A DNA stretch of 54,994 bases from Arenibacter nanhaiticus (GCF_900141935.1 NZ_FQYX01000027.1:1-54994), one strand, 5' to 3'. Counted from the first letter of the stretch, positions 1 through 8,832 are shown. Numbers and translations: made by a program. Notes: generated by a model from the letters alone, not told the origin.

Positions 1-260
1 CTAAGTTGGCCAAGGCCAACCTGTTGATCCTGGATGACTTTGGACTGGCACATCTGGATAGAAAACAACAAATGGACCTGATGGAAATTATTGAGGACCG
101 CCATGGAAGATCGTCCACCATTATCGCCAGTCAACTACCTGTGGGAAGCTGGTATGATATTATTGGGGAAGCAAGCATCGCCGATGCCATTTTAGATAGA
201 TTGGTACACACTTCCCATCGAATAGAATTAAAGGGAGAAAGTCTAAGAAAAAAACTGTAA
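1..260 (+). CDS. istB: IstB-like ATPase of an IS21-family element, 3' end only
   Basis: This is the C-terminal part, about 85 residues, of an IstB-type AAA+ ATPase, the helper protein of IS21-family transposition. The frame is open from base 3, so the gene begins before the window. Visible family marks are the Walker B strand (LLILDDFG), a sensor region (STIIASQLPVGSWYD) and the IstB ending DAILDRLVHTSHRIELKGESLRKK. IstB loads the IstA transposase onto target DNA. The stop codon is followed by sequence that looks like the end of the element, so this is probably the right-hand part of an intact or formerly intact IS21 copy. The call is confident for the family. Activity cannot be judged from a fragment. 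Confidence 0.88.
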   Translation, partial: KLAKANLLILDDFGLAHLDRKQQMDLMEIIEDRHGRSSTIIASQLPVGSWYDIIGEASIADAILDRLVHTSHRIELKGESLRKKL

Positions 261-298
261 TATTGTCATTAACTTATCTTTTTGACCAAAATCCTTAG

Positions 299-345
299 AG
301 GGGTCAGTATGGCCAGAACAGGGGGTCAGCATCACCATAATATCC
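299..345 (+). mobile_element. Probable right-end repeats of the IS21-family element
   Basis: Two similar motifs containing GGGGTCAG lie about 21 bp apart (300-316 and 321-337), 40 to 80 bp after the istB stop. IS21-family ends carry several short internal repeats of this kind, often with GGGTCAG in Bacteroidota copies. The exact outer end and any target duplication cannot be set because the left end lies outside the window. Confidence 0.45.
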
Positions 346-474
346 AGTTACACCCTAGATTTAAAATATAAGAACAGTAATTAGTTGTTTGTTTGGCGGA
401 TATTTAATAAAATGGAATATCCTAAATGTATAGGTGATAAATTTAAGTAATGGTTATATTACAATCGTAACATC

Positions 475-978
475 ATGAGCAGGGGTTTTATAAAAGAAGA
501 CGATCAGGAAGAAATTCCTATTGTGCCACCAAGGGCAGATTTGCCAGAGGGGGTTACTAATTATGTGACACCTATGGGAATGAAGGCATTGTTAGAGGAG
601 AAACAGCATCTTTTGGAAGAAATCAGCAATTTGGACACTTCCAATGAAAGTGAGCGTAGGATAGCCGTCAACCATATCAATGCCAAACTACAGCTATTAA
701 CCAATAGGATTGTTACTGCAAAAACAATAGCATTAAAGGAGCAACCGCAAGATGAAATAAGGTTTGGCGCCAAGGTGATCCTTAGGGTGATGGCGACCAA
801 TAAAATTCAAAAGTTTCAAATCGTAGGCGTCGATGAGGCGGATATTCTCCATGGCAAGATTTCCTTTATCTCTCCCTTGGCCAAAATTTTAATCCGAAAG
901 AGAGTAGGGGATCAGGCCGTATTGCGATTGGCAAAAGAAGATAGGGTTTTTGAAATAATGGATATTAATTATGAATAA
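475..978 (+). CDS. GreA/GreB-family transcription elongation factor-like protein
   Basis: A 167-residue protein with the two-part Gre layout: an N-terminal helical hairpin (about residues 30-90, opening TPMGMKALLEEKQHLLEEI) and a C-terminal FKBP-like domain (about 95-165) with the GreB-type strings FGAKVILRV, FQIVGVDEADILHGKISF and SPLAKILIRKRVGDQAVL. Gre factors enter the RNA polymerase secondary channel and stimulate cleavage of backtracked RNA. The hairpin tip reads DTSNESERRIAVNHINAKL instead of the usual GD-SEN-A-Y pattern, so the acidic residues that hold the catalytic magnesium are not in their standard context. It may be a Gre paralogue that binds polymerase with altered cleavage activity. 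The family call is good and the biochemical role is uncertain. A hairpin terminator follows at 1112. Confidence 0.8.
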   Translation: MSRGFIKEDDQEEIPIVPPRADLPEGVTNYVTPMGMKALLEEKQHLLEEISNLDTSNESERRIAVNHINAKLQLLTNRIVTAKTIALKEQPQDEIRFGAKVILRVMATNKIQKFQIVGVDEADILHGKISFISPLAKILIRKRVGDQAVLRLAKEDRVFEIMDINYE

Positions 979-1111
979 TATGTCTGTATTAAGCTAGAAT
1001 CTTGGGGCTATATCAAAATAATATTGGATAGGGAGTAGGTATTCTATTTATTGAAAAAATTAGAGACCAAAAAATTATTTGTTCCTTATTGGGGGTAAGG
1101 CTTTAAAATAT

Positions 1112-1145
1112 AAGAAGCTATCTAATCTGTTTAGATAGCTTCTTT
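1112..1145 (+). terminator. Hairpin terminator after the Gre-like gene
   Basis: A perfect 14-bp stem (1112-1125 with 1131-1144) with a 5-nt loop lies 134 bp after the Gre-like stop codon. The downstream T tract is short (TTCTTT), so termination may be partial. The hairpin lies between two convergent genes and could also serve the hybrid kinase on the minus strand. Confidence 0.6.
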
Positions 1146-1262
1146 GGGGTGAAATTGTTGCTTCTAGTTTAATCAAAAAAATAACAATAGGTGCTGAGGG
1201 AAATATTCGTTTAGGGACAAAATCGCACAGAACAATTTTAATTTGCAATAGTTACTTTGGTT

Positions 1263-3149
1263 TTACAATTCATGTATGTGTTTTTTGATCAGGCCAATTA
1301 ATTTTGCGCTGTCAATTGGTTTGGAAATATAATCGCTACAACCGGCTTCAAAGGCTTTTGCTTTATCTTCTCTAAAACCTAAGCCTGTTTGTGCAATAAT
1401 AGGGATATTGCCATCAAAACTTCTAATCTGTCGGGTGGCCGCCAGGCCATCCATGAAAGGCATATTTAAATCCATCAAAATAAGGGAAACCGACTTGTTT
1501 TCTTTAAATTTATCTACCGCACTAGCGCCGTTTTGGGCATGTATCACGGTAATACCTTGCTTTTGCAGTAATTTGCTACAATATAAAAAACTTATCCTAT
1601 CGTCTTCCGCCAACAACACCGTGGTGTTTTTAGGAATCCCTTGGAGAGGAGCCTCTTTTGGGGTATGTTCTAATTTTACGGGGACATAAGGAATAGAGAA
1701 AAAGAAGGTACTGCCCTTCCCGATAATGGAATCTACCCAAATTTTACCTCCGAGGATATCAATATGTGCTTTTGCAATACTTAGGCCAAGACCAACACCT
1801 TCATAGGTTCTTGCCAATTGATCGTCAACTTGTATAAACCGATCGAAGATTGATTTAATTCGGTCCTTAGGAATTCCAATACCACTATCCTTTACAAAAA
1901 ACACCAATTTGGTTCCTTCCCGGTAGTTGCCTATTTCAATGGTACCTTCTTTAGTGTATTTTATTGCATTGTTGATAAGATTAGAAAGAATACCTTCTAA
2001 TTTAGTATTGTCCGTTTGGATGATGGCTGTGGTCCCACATAAGAATTTTTCCGATAGCATCAAAGCTAGTCCCTTTTTCTCGGCCAATGCTTTAAAAAAA
2101 TTGAAGTTGTATAACAAGACGTCCTCTGTATTGACATCGGTAATATTAATTTCGTTAATTCCCGATTCTATCTTCGAAATTTTAATGATATCGTTGACCG
2201 TATTCATCAATCGGGCGCCACTTTGGTTTACGATGTCTATATATTCATTTCTTTCATTGGAAGATATACTGGGTTCCTGCAGGAATTGCATAAAGCCGAG
2301 AATACCGTTCATTGGGGTGCGTATTTCATGCGATATGTTTTGTAAAAATGCTGTTTTAAGCCTATCGCTTTCTTCTGCCTTCTCTTTCGACTTTATAAGT
2401 TCGGCCTCGGTTCTTTTTCGTTTAGTAATATCTAGATTCACTCCTCTTAGGCCTACCATTTTGCCGTTCTCAAAAAATGGTTTGATACTGTTTTGAATCC
2501 ACATGATTTCATTGTCGGGAAGCAAAATCCGGTGTTCGAGAACCATTTTTCTTTTTTGTTGTACTAATTGGTCGTATCCTTCCGTAATCATATAGCGGTC
2601 ATCTGGGTGCACCTTGCTTAAAAAATACTCAAAGCTTACCTTTGTGTTTTTTGGTGACACTTTAAACAATCGGTATAGGTTTTCGGACCATCTGGTGACG
2701 TTCTTGCCTATATCCCATTCCCAACTTCCCATGCGGGCAATTTCTTCGGCATGGCTCATGAAAGCCTCATGGTCCTTAAGAGCTTTGGAACTTCTTTCTC
2801 TTTCGGTAATATCTATGATAGAAGTCAGTATCGTAAAACCACTTGGTTCTCGATCATCGTGGATTAAGGATACGAAAAGGTCGCCCCAAATAATCTCTCC
2901 AGATTTATGAATGTATCGTTTTTGAAGTCGGTACTCGTGAATTTCTCCACGGATAAGCCGCTCAAACTCCTTGCTCCCTTTTTCAATATCGGCAGGGTAG
3001 GTGATGTCAGAAAACGTTTTAGAATTTAAGGTTTTCAGAGAATGGCCAACGAAAGTACAGAAGGAAGGGTTGGCATATAGAAAGTTTTTGTTTTTATCAA
3101 TTACCGTGTAACCAATAGGGGATTTTTCCAGGGATATTTTAAAATTCAT
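1263..3149 (-). CDS. PAS-containing hybrid sensor histidine kinase with receiver domain
   Basis: A 628-residue cytoplasmic hybrid kinase with no transmembrane segment. Domains in order: PAS/PAC 1 (about 1-118, ending TSIIDITERE), PAS/PAC 2 (about 130-245, ending GVNLDITKRKR), HisKA with phospho-accepting His274 in NISHEIRTPMNG, HATPase_c (about 378-488; N box NLINNAIKYT, G boxes DSGIGIP and GVGLGLS), and a C-terminal receiver (about 508-625) with Asp560 in LILMDLNMPFMDG. The PAS domains probably sense an internal cue such as redox state or a small ligand. No output regulator lies beside it, so the phosphorelay partner is unknown. It stands alone, 276 bp downstream of nhaA on the same strand. 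The ATG start gives a complete first PAS domain. Confidence 0.93.
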   Translation of the reverse strand: MNFKISLEKSPIGYTVIDKNKNFLYANPSFCTFVGHSLKTLNSKTFSDITYPADIEKGSKEFERLIRGEIHEYRLQKRYIHKSGEIIWGDLFVSLIHDDREPSGFTILTSIIDITERERSSKALKDHEAFMSHAEEIARMGSWEWDIGKNVTRWSENLYRLFKVSPKNTKVSFEYFLSKVHPDDRYMITEGYDQLVQQKRKMVLEHRILLPDNEIMWIQNSIKPFFENGKMVGLRGVNLDITKRKRTEAELIKSKEKAEESDRLKTAFLQNISHEIRTPMNGILGFMQFLQEPSISSNERNEYIDIVNQSGARLMNTVNDIIKISKIESGINEINITDVNTEDVLLYNFNFFKALAEKKGLALMLSEKFLCGTTAIIQTDNTKLEGILSNLINNAIKYTKEGTIEIGNYREGTKLVFFVKDSGIGIPKDRIKSIFDRFIQVDDQLARTYEGVGLGLSIAKAHIDILGGKIWVDSIIGKGSTFFFSIPYVPVKLEHTPKEAPLQGIPKNTTVLLAEDDRISFLYCSKLLQKQGITVIHAQNGASAVDKFKENKSVSLILMDLNMPFMDGLAATRQIRSFDGNIPIIAQTGLGFREDKAKAFEAGCSDYISKPIDSAKLIGLIKKHIHEL

Positions 3150-3425
3150 TGACTGAACTGAGTAATTCTACAGAAATCCAGTCCCTACATCCTTGTGGTC
3201 TATGAAAACCACCACAGTCTTTGTTGAACGAACTGATCCTTAAGTTGTATTGTTGTAATGCCGTATGACACTACTTACAAACAGTATATAATTTACTCTT
3301 ATATTATTATAAAGCCAAACAGGGCTGTAATACCATGTATGGGCAAGTGGTTATTGGCCATGTTCCTATAACAATAGGACCATGGCCGTTAATTTATTAG
3401 AAAGGGAAAACTACAATAAAAATAT

Positions 3426-4736
3426 TTACTGTGCTTCTCTATATTTTTTACCAGCAATTTGCAGTACGAGGGCACCTAAGACCCCTGCGATTAAGGAGCC
3501 TATTAGAATCCCTATTTTGGCAGAATCAATAAAGGCTGCATTGCCTATATATGCTAAATTAGCAATGAAAATAGACATGGTAAACCCTACACCAGACAAA
3601 ATTGCTATTCCCATAATTTGCCATGCGGTAGCGCTAGTCGGTAATTCTGCCAACTTTAATTTTACAGCTAAATAGGAGAATAAAGATACCCCTATGAATT
3701 TTCCGAGGACTAAGGCCATGGTAATATGTATCATCAAGTCGGTTTCTAAGCTCATATCAGAGGCAAAGACCACTCCTGCGTTGGCCAATGCAAAAACAGG
3801 CATTATAAAGTATGCCACCCAGCCATGTAGTTTATGTTCTAGATTCTGTAAAGGCGAATGGAAATCGTCTAACAAGTCATCAAGGTTATCCATTTGTTTA
3901 ATAGTATCCTGGGTATGTATTGGCAAATCGGTTTTTCCCGAAAGCGCAAGTTTTTCCGAAATTGTAGAAAGCTCCTTAAGAAAGGTTGCTTTGTCTAGCT
4001 TTTGTCTAATAGGAATCGTAAAGGCTAGCAATACCCCTGAAATGGTAGGATGAATTCCAGCTTTTAGGAATAGGACCCAAATAATTGCTCCGAAGGCTAT
4101 GGTGATGAACTTATTGTACTTTCCCTTATGTGACATAGCAAAAAGAATTAATAATAATCCTATAGCAATACCCAATAAGACCCAATCAACGCCTTCACTG
4201 TAAAAAACAGCAATAACGATAACAGCACCTAAATCGTCTATAATGGCGAAGGCTGTTAAAAATATTTTTAAGCTTATTGGGACAGATTTTTTTAAGAGGG
4301 TTAATATCGCTAAGGTAAAGGCTATGTCAGTAGCCATAGGAATTCCCCAACCGTGTGCCGTTTCAGGTTTATCATTTAACAAAAGGAAAAGCAAAAGGGG
4401 AAAAATCATTCCACCGATTCCGGCAAATATGGGAAAGGTGGCTTTCCGAATAGAGTTTAGCTCTCCTACAACTAATTCTCGCTTAATTTCTAATCCTATT
4501 AGAAAAAAGAAGATAGCCATTAATCCGTCGTTGATCCAAAAGAGTAAAGATTTTCGAAGGCCAAAATCATCAACGCCGAAGCCTACTTCGTGTTGCCAAA
4601 GGGCTGCATAAGAATCGCCAAAGGTGGAATTGGCCCATAGGATCGCAATTATAGCGGAAGTAAATAATAATATTCCACTAAAACTTTCGATTTTAATAAA
4701 TTTCTGAAGAGGTGTAAGTATGTACGTTTTTATCAT
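3426..4736 (-). CDS. nhaA: Na+/H+ antiporter NhaA
   Basis: A 436-residue inner-membrane protein matching NhaA over its full length, with about 12 hydrophobic segments. The ion-binding aspartates are visible: Asp137 in ATDIAF and the pair Asp167-Asp168 in AIIDDLGAV, equivalent to Asp133 and Asp163-164 of the E. coli protein. The region before the last helices holds an acidic, hydrophilic insert (about residues 250-300, including HTQDTIKQMDNLDDLLDDF), a common variation in Bacteroidota. It exports sodium in exchange for protons and controls internal pH, which fits a marine habitat. It appears to be a single-gene unit. ATG start; the first membrane segment begins at about residue 20. Confidence 0.95.
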   Translation of the reverse strand: MIKTYILTPLQKFIKIESFSGILLFTSAIIAILWANSTFGDSYAALWQHEVGFGVDDFGLRKSLLFWINDGLMAIFFFLIGLEIKRELVVGELNSIRKATFPIFAGIGGMIFPLLLFLLLNDKPETAHGWGIPMATDIAFTLAILTLLKKSVPISLKIFLTAFAIIDDLGAVIVIAVFYSEGVDWVLLGIAIGLLLILFAMSHKGKYNKFITIAFGAIIWVLFLKAGIHPTISGVLLAFTIPIRQKLDKATFLKELSTISEKLALSGKTDLPIHTQDTIKQMDNLDDLLDDFHSPLQNLEHKLHGWVAYFIMPVFALANAGVVFASDMSLETDLMIHITMALVLGKFIGVSLFSYLAVKLKLAELPTSATAWQIMGIAILSGVGFTMSIFIANLAYIGNAAFIDSAKIGILIGSLIAGVLGALVLQIAGKKYREAQ

Positions 4737-5153
4737 ATGTTAGTTAATCAATAGTGTTCATTTTATAAAAGTATTGTTTTCATACCAATACTAACCACGC
4801 AATATAAAAATATTTATTATTCTTTTCAGCAATATTTTATAAACAAATAGGTTAAATTCATAACTTTCTATTGAAATTATTAACGTTAAGATAATGAAAG
4901 GGGCTTTTGTTTTGTGCAGTGGAATTTGTATGGCCAAACATGGCTTTTAGAGGGTGGATAGTATGGGCCATAGATGGATGGAGGTATTGTTTGCCAAGTG
5001 ATCTCTTATGGTAAGCGGAAGGAGTCGGATTGAGAATCAGGCCGTCATGAAAAGCCGAGCTCGGATTTTCATTAGTCTAAATGGCTTTGCAGGATCATAA
5101 CTGTTAATACCTGAATAAATAAGGAAATTCGTTGCTGGTCTGGTTTAAATAAA
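4737..5153. other. Intergenic region between nhaA and the hdc-like terminator
   Basis: About 420 bp without a credible open frame. It should contain the nhaA promoter at its left end. No repeat or RNA element was recognised apart from the terminator at its right border. Confidence 0.5.
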
Positions 5154-5187
5154 AAAAGAAGGGAGATGCTTGCATCTCCCTTCTTTT
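5154..5187 (-). terminator. Rho-independent terminator of the histidine-decarboxylase-like gene
   Basis: A perfect 15-bp stem (5154-5168 with 5173-5187) closes a CTTG loop about 30 bp after the hdc-like stop codon. Read on the minus strand it ends in a run of seven T, the classical intrinsic terminator form. Confidence 0.85.
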
Positions 5188-5218
5188 ACCGTTATACTAT
5201 TGTTGGCAATGAGCCTTT

Positions 5219-6334
5219 TTATGCGTAGGCGAGTTCTAAGACCAATTCTTTTTTATAGTCTTCTATAAATTCATCGATCTGACATTTTTCAATGCCGGGC
5301 ACACAGATGATATGGGCAATTTTGTCCTGTGACGCCAATTGGTGCTTTTTACAAAGGGCTACCGATGGTTTATCGAAAACTACGGTAATGGTCCCATTAT
5401 TGCGCATGACATTAACCCCTATCTCTTGTAGTTTTTTGGAGGTATATGCTGCTAATTCTTGGGCATTTTTCACTCTTTTTGCCAAACCTTCCTTCCCGTA
5501 TTTTTGAATGAACGACCACAAGAAAAGTGGCGTAAGTCCGTTTCTAGAGCCGGTAATGGTAGTATCTAAGGTGCCCACATAGGAGACCGAGTTAACAATA
5601 CGGTTTCTGTGCTTTCTTTGTGTAAGCACTACCCCACATGGAATAGGTCCGCCTATAAACTTATGCCCCGAGATAGAAATGCTATCCACATTTTCCGAAA
5701 AATCGAATTTTGGTTTTGGTTCGGTAAAGGGGGCTGTACAGCCTAAAAAAGCCGCATCGCAGTGGATGTAATAATCTTTGATGGCATATTTTTGAATAAT
5801 ATCCTTAATCTTATCTAGATCGTCTATAGCCTCGGTCATTGTAGTGCCGATATTTAAAAAGAAGATGGCGGGTTTATTCCGGTTATAGGACAGTAAGGTT
5901 TCCAAATCCGAATAGTCTATCTCACCATTGTCCTGGCTCCTTACCACAATATTGTCGATATTAAGCAAATGCAGGTTTTTTTTAACGCTATAATGGGTAG
6001 CTTCGCTATAATACACAATACCATTTCTAAAACTTTCCCGTGCCATATAGAGTCCGTAAAGATTCCCTTCGGTACCACCGTTAGTAACATAACCCCATAC
6101 ATCCTCTATATTGGAAGATAGCATATCGGCAAAAAAGGAAACCACCTCTCTTTCAATATCCTTGGTGTCTATAGATAGGGTAGAAGCCGATTCCGGATCC
6201 CCGATATTGTTGATGCAAACATTAAGAAATGGAGCAAATTCCGAATAATCAAAGTCCTTTGCCAAAGGATATCCTAAAAAGGAGGTCGAATTTTTTTTGA
6301 TACGGTTGTATATTTCTTCAATACGGTTGTTCAT
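5219..6334 (-). CDS. hdc: PLP-dependent histidine decarboxylase-like enzyme (group II)
   Basis: A 371-residue group II PLP decarboxylase, very close in pattern to the Morganella-type histidine decarboxylase. Shared landmarks are GYPLAKDFDY near the N-terminus, WGYVTNGGTEGN (81-91), YYSEATHYSVKK with His114 stacking on the cofactor, NIGTTMTEAIDD, HCDAA with Asp193, SISGHKFIGGP with the Schiff-base Lys225, and TGSRNGLTPLFLW. The reaction would be amino acid to amine plus CO2, most likely histidine to histamine. Related serine decarboxylases in plants share this fold, so the substrate is inferred. Length matches the family (about 378). An Lrp/AsnC regulator is transcribed divergently 164 bp away and probably controls it. 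A strong terminator follows the gene. Confidence 0.85.
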   Translation of the reverse strand: MNNRIEEIYNRIKKNSTSFLGYPLAKDFDYSEFAPFLNVCINNIGDPESASTLSIDTKDIEREVVSFFADMLSSNIEDVWGYVTNGGTEGNLYGLYMARESFRNGIVYYSEATHYSVKKNLHLLNIDNIVVRSQDNGEIDYSDLETLLSYNRNKPAIFFLNIGTTMTEAIDDLDKIKDIIQKYAIKDYYIHCDAAFLGCTAPFTEPKPKFDFSENVDSISISGHKFIGGPIPCGVVLTQRKHRNRIVNSVSYVGTLDTTITGSRNGLTPLFLWSFIQKYGKEGLAKRVKNAQELAAYTSKKLQEIGVNVMRNNGTITVVFDKPSVALCKKHQLASQDKIAHIICVPGIEKCQIDEFIEDYKKELVLELAYA

Positions 6335-6498
6335 GTTGCTTATTTGTTAAGTGAAAATTTCATAACAAAACTAATATAAGTAGTAAAATAAATTGCTATT
6401 CAGGTGATATTTCAGAAATAATTAATTTTATAAGTTGTTTTAGTAGGAAAAAGTGATGTTATTTGTTAGTTTTAATATTTAAAACAGAAAAATATACC
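6335..6498. promoter_or_regulatory. Divergent promoter region between hdc-like gene and Lrp/AsnC gene
   Basis: 164 AT-rich bases separate the two divergent start codons. On the minus strand TAGTTTTG (6366-6373) fits the Bacteroidota -7 consensus TAnnTTTG, about 30 bases before the hdc-like start; no clear -33 TTTG was found at the right spacing. An Lrp-type regulator commonly binds such a shared region. Confidence 0.35.
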
Positions 6499-6963
6499 AT
6501 GCAGACTTTAGACCCTACCGATAAAATACTGATTGAAGAGCTACAGAAAGACAGTAAGCAGTCTATTAAACAGCTTGCGCAAAAGGTAAACCTATCGATT
6601 ACCCCTACTCATGAACGGATAAAACGCTTAGAAACCAACGGTATAATCGAAAAATATGTGGCTATCGTAAATCCTACTTTATTAGGGAGGAATTTGATGG
6701 TGTACTGTCATGTTACCTTGGTAAAGCACCAAGAAGCCTATTTTAAAGAATTTGAAGCCTTTGTTGCCGGGATTGAGGAAATTGTAGAGGTGATGTATTT
6801 GGCCGGACCCTATGATTATATTATAAAGGTGGTATTAAAAGACATGGCCGATTTTGAGCATTTTATTGCCCGTAAAATTTCTAGACTCGACATTATTTCG
6901 AATATCCAAAGTTCATTCGTCATTACCCAAGTGAAGAAATTCACCAAAATAAGTACGGAGTAG
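6499..6963 (+). CDS. Lrp/AsnC-family transcriptional regulator
   Basis: 154 residues from the ATG at 6499. A longer frame opens at a TTG (6463), but the family N-terminus (LDPTDKILIEELQKDSKQS) begins right after the ATG. The N-terminal winged helix (about 5-60) holds SIKQLAQKVNLSITPTHERIKRLE. The C-terminal RAM/AsnC effector domain (about 68-150) holds VEVMYLAGPYDYIIKVVLKD. Such proteins form octamers that sense amino acids. Its divergent placement beside the histidine-decarboxylase-like gene suggests histidine or a related amino acid as ligand and that gene as target. The ligand is inferred from position only. Confidence 0.92.
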   Translation: MQTLDPTDKILIEELQKDSKQSIKQLAQKVNLSITPTHERIKRLETNGIIEKYVAIVNPTLLGRNLMVYCHVTLVKHQEAYFKEFEAFVAGIEEIVEVMYLAGPYDYIIKVVLKDMADFEHFIARKISRLDIISNIQSSFVITQVKKFTKISTE

Positions 6964-7051
6964 TGTTACAAAACTCAAGGATGGCCTCAAGGGCATATTC
7001 ATGTTTCTGTATTTGACGCATATAACCAATGTTGTATTTGTACATCAAAAT

Positions 7052-7131
7052 GCGTTAGGGACCGCAGCGGCATCCCCGCGGCAAGGCAAGGGATATAGCG
7101 AAGGGCCCGACCGACGCAGGAGGGAACGCCC
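7052..7131 (+). repeat. 80-bp GC-rich dispersed repeat, copy A
   Basis: Begins GCGTTAGGGA and ends GGGAACGCCC. The ends can pair (GCGTT with AACGC), and an inner hairpin ATCCC...GGGAT is kept. It lies 90 bp after the Lrp gene stop, outside any credible gene. The same unit recurs at 20884, 34685, 43368 and 51344, with a diverged relative near 51700. It is clearly more GC-rich than its surroundings. Confidence 0.9.
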
Positions 7132-7262
7132 AAATTATTGTTATTTTATGGAAGGAGCCAAGAGCAGGGGGCATTGGTCAGAAACGGGAATCCATAAAAA
7201 AGCCTACCAATAGGGGGCTTTAGCTATTGCTGCTGTTTAAAATAGATCTATGCCTCCTTGGC

Positions 7263-8774
7263 CTATTCCCAATTAGGCATAAAGGCGTTGGTGAACAACA
7301 GCTGACTACTATTAGATTCGCTAGCATTGGTCCTGAATATTTTCTTTTCTGAAAGGCCGTCATTGGAGGTGTTCGTAAAAATAATAGTGCCTTCGTCCGG
7401 GGAATATTTAGGGTCTAAATTATTGGTGCCGGCCGTTTTCTTGGTCGTTATTTCTACAACATTGCCATTGGCGAGGCTATACTCGAAAATACGGGCGTCT
7501 AATTGTCTGTATTCGGCATTTTCTACTCCGGAAACATCTCTGGTGAAAAGAATTTTTGTGCCATCTACGGAAAAATCCAGTCCGCCCAAAGCACCGGGTT
7601 GTCCCTCTACCACTACGTTTTGTTCTGTCCCAGTGGCGATATCTACCACAACGATCCTGGCATTATAACCGTTGGCATCATTGGTTTTTATAGCGATTAA
7701 ATTATTTACGGCATTTACAGCTACTTCGCTTATAAAACTGCCATTGACCACCTCATAAACCAGTTTGTTTCCAGATCCATTTAGATTAATGGAGTACAGT
7801 TTATTAAAATTGGGGTAATAGAGCTTAGCGCCGTTATCGTACCAAGAAAATTCTAATTCGTCTTGTCTAAATCCGGCAACGGACACCGCCGCGGTAATTT
7901 GTTTTACTCCAGAGCCATCCGGATTCATAGCAAATAAATGGGCTTGTGTCCCTACGGTGCGTAAAAAGGCGATTTTCCCAACGGTATTGTTTTTTACGGG
8001 CCTATAACTGTTGTTGTTAGTATTGGTCAGTTGTAGTTCATTTTGGTTAAAGCTTCCATTTCCTGTTGGTTCGGCTCCTGAAAATATGACATTATTACCA
8101 TCAATATCCCTAACATAGAAAAAGCGGTTGTTGGTGGTTTCTTTTGTGGTGAAACTGCTAAGGGCACTTTTAACCGGACTATTTACGCCATCATCGGCAG
8201 TAACTTGCCAAAAATAATTGACTCCAATAGCGAGGTGTTCAATTGTTAAAACGGTGTCCTTTAGGGCTTCGTATACCGAAACCTGATTGGTGGCGCCATT
8301 TCTAAGCTCCAAGGTGTAGTCGATGTTATCCTTATCGTTCTTCGATGAGGACCATGTAAAGGCTGTTTTTACCGGTACTTCCTGTGACTTATCTGCCGGA
8401 AATAACAGTTTGGGCGCTAAAGGCGATAGATTTCCGGCATCTAAGGAGTCCAATTCAAAAACAATGTGCACGGTTTTTGCCTCCATTATAGTAGCGGCCT
8501 TAAAGGTTGTTTGGAACTCTTCGATTTCGGCCTGGACCGAATATTTTCCAATGGCGATATCTTCAATTTGGAAATTACCGTCGATATCGGTAAATAAGGT
8601 CGTAGAAACGGGTGTCGTTGAAATTTTTACATTGGATAATGGAATGTTCTTTCCTTTAGAAACCACGGTACCGGTTAGGGTACCAAAGGAATGTTCGGCA
8701 ATAGACTCTTCTTCACAGCCACAAAAGATGACCGCAAATACAAATCCTAATAGATATAATTTATTCTTTTTCAT
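7263..8774 (-). CDS. Curli-cluster lipoprotein: carboxypeptidase-regulatory-like, Fn3-like and PD40 beta-propeller domains
   Basis: 503 residues with a lipoprotein signal (MKKNKLYLLGFVFAVIFCGC, lipid on Cys20). Domains in order: a CarboxypepD_reg-like beta-sandwich (about 30-110, GTVVSKGKNIPLSNVKI...TDIDGNFQIEDI), an Fn3-like domain (about 115-212, PADKSQEVPVKTAFTWSSS...YFWQVTADDG) and a TolB-like propeller built of PD40-type blades (about 218-503, for example HLFAMNPDGSGVKQIT, DFSVDGTKILFTRD and KYSPDEGTIIFTNTSN). It is the last gene of the curli cluster, 115 bp after csgG, and its leader shares a hairpin plus A-rich module with csgF and the csgB-like gene. It is not a classical curli gene. 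A role in anchoring fibres or assisting CsgG at the outer membrane is inference from position. Confidence 0.75.
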   Translation of the reverse strand: MKKNKLYLLGFVFAVIFCGCEEESIAEHSFGTLTGTVVSKGKNIPLSNVKISTTPVSTTLFTDIDGNFQIEDIAIGKYSVQAEIEEFQTTFKAATIMEAKTVHIVFELDSLDAGNLSPLAPKLLFPADKSQEVPVKTAFTWSSSKNDKDNIDYTLELRNGATNQVSVYEALKDTVLTIEHLAIGVNYFWQVTADDGVNSPVKSALSSFTTKETTNNRFFYVRDIDGNNVIFSGAEPTGNGSFNQNELQLTNTNNNSYRPVKNNTVGKIAFLRTVGTQAHLFAMNPDGSGVKQITAAVSVAGFRQDELEFSWYDNGAKLYYPNFNKLYSINLNGSGNKLVYEVVNGSFISEVAVNAVNNLIAIKTNDANGYNARIVVVDIATGTEQNVVVEGQPGALGGLDFSVDGTKILFTRDVSGVENAEYRQLDARIFEYSLANGNVVEITTKKTAGTNNLDPKYSPDEGTIIFTNTSNDGLSEKKIFRTNASESNSSQLLFTNAFMPNWE

Positions 8775-8832
8775 TGGTAGCTATTTATTGTTTTTTAACG
8801 GTCATACTTCGGCTGCGCTCGGTACAAGTATG
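8775..8832 (-). repeat. Hairpin plus A-rich leader module, copy 1 (before the propeller lipoprotein)
   Basis: Read on the minus strand, a hairpin with 7-bp perfect arms CATACTT and AAGTATG (8826-8832 and 8803-8809) is followed at once by ACCGTTAAAAAACA and an A-rich stretch reaching the ATG 28 bases later. The same arrangement is found at 10703-10759 and 14610-14667, and with a different hairpin before the GH16 gene at 30850. The core (TGAGCG-AG-CGAAGTATG) resembles short palindromic repeats common in Flavobacteriaceae. Confidence 0.75.

Noticed and set aside
1927-2496. 189-codon frame on the plus strand inside the hybrid kinase
   Set aside because: It is antisense to the HisKA/HATPase region, whose motifs are unambiguous on the minus strand.
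7001-7213. Open frame across repeat copy A, and similar frames at 20769-21130, 34629-34851, 43371-43565 and 51169-51435
   Set aside because: They exist only because the GC-rich repeat lacks stops in some frames. Peptides are arginine/proline-rich and read the same repeat in different frames and strands.
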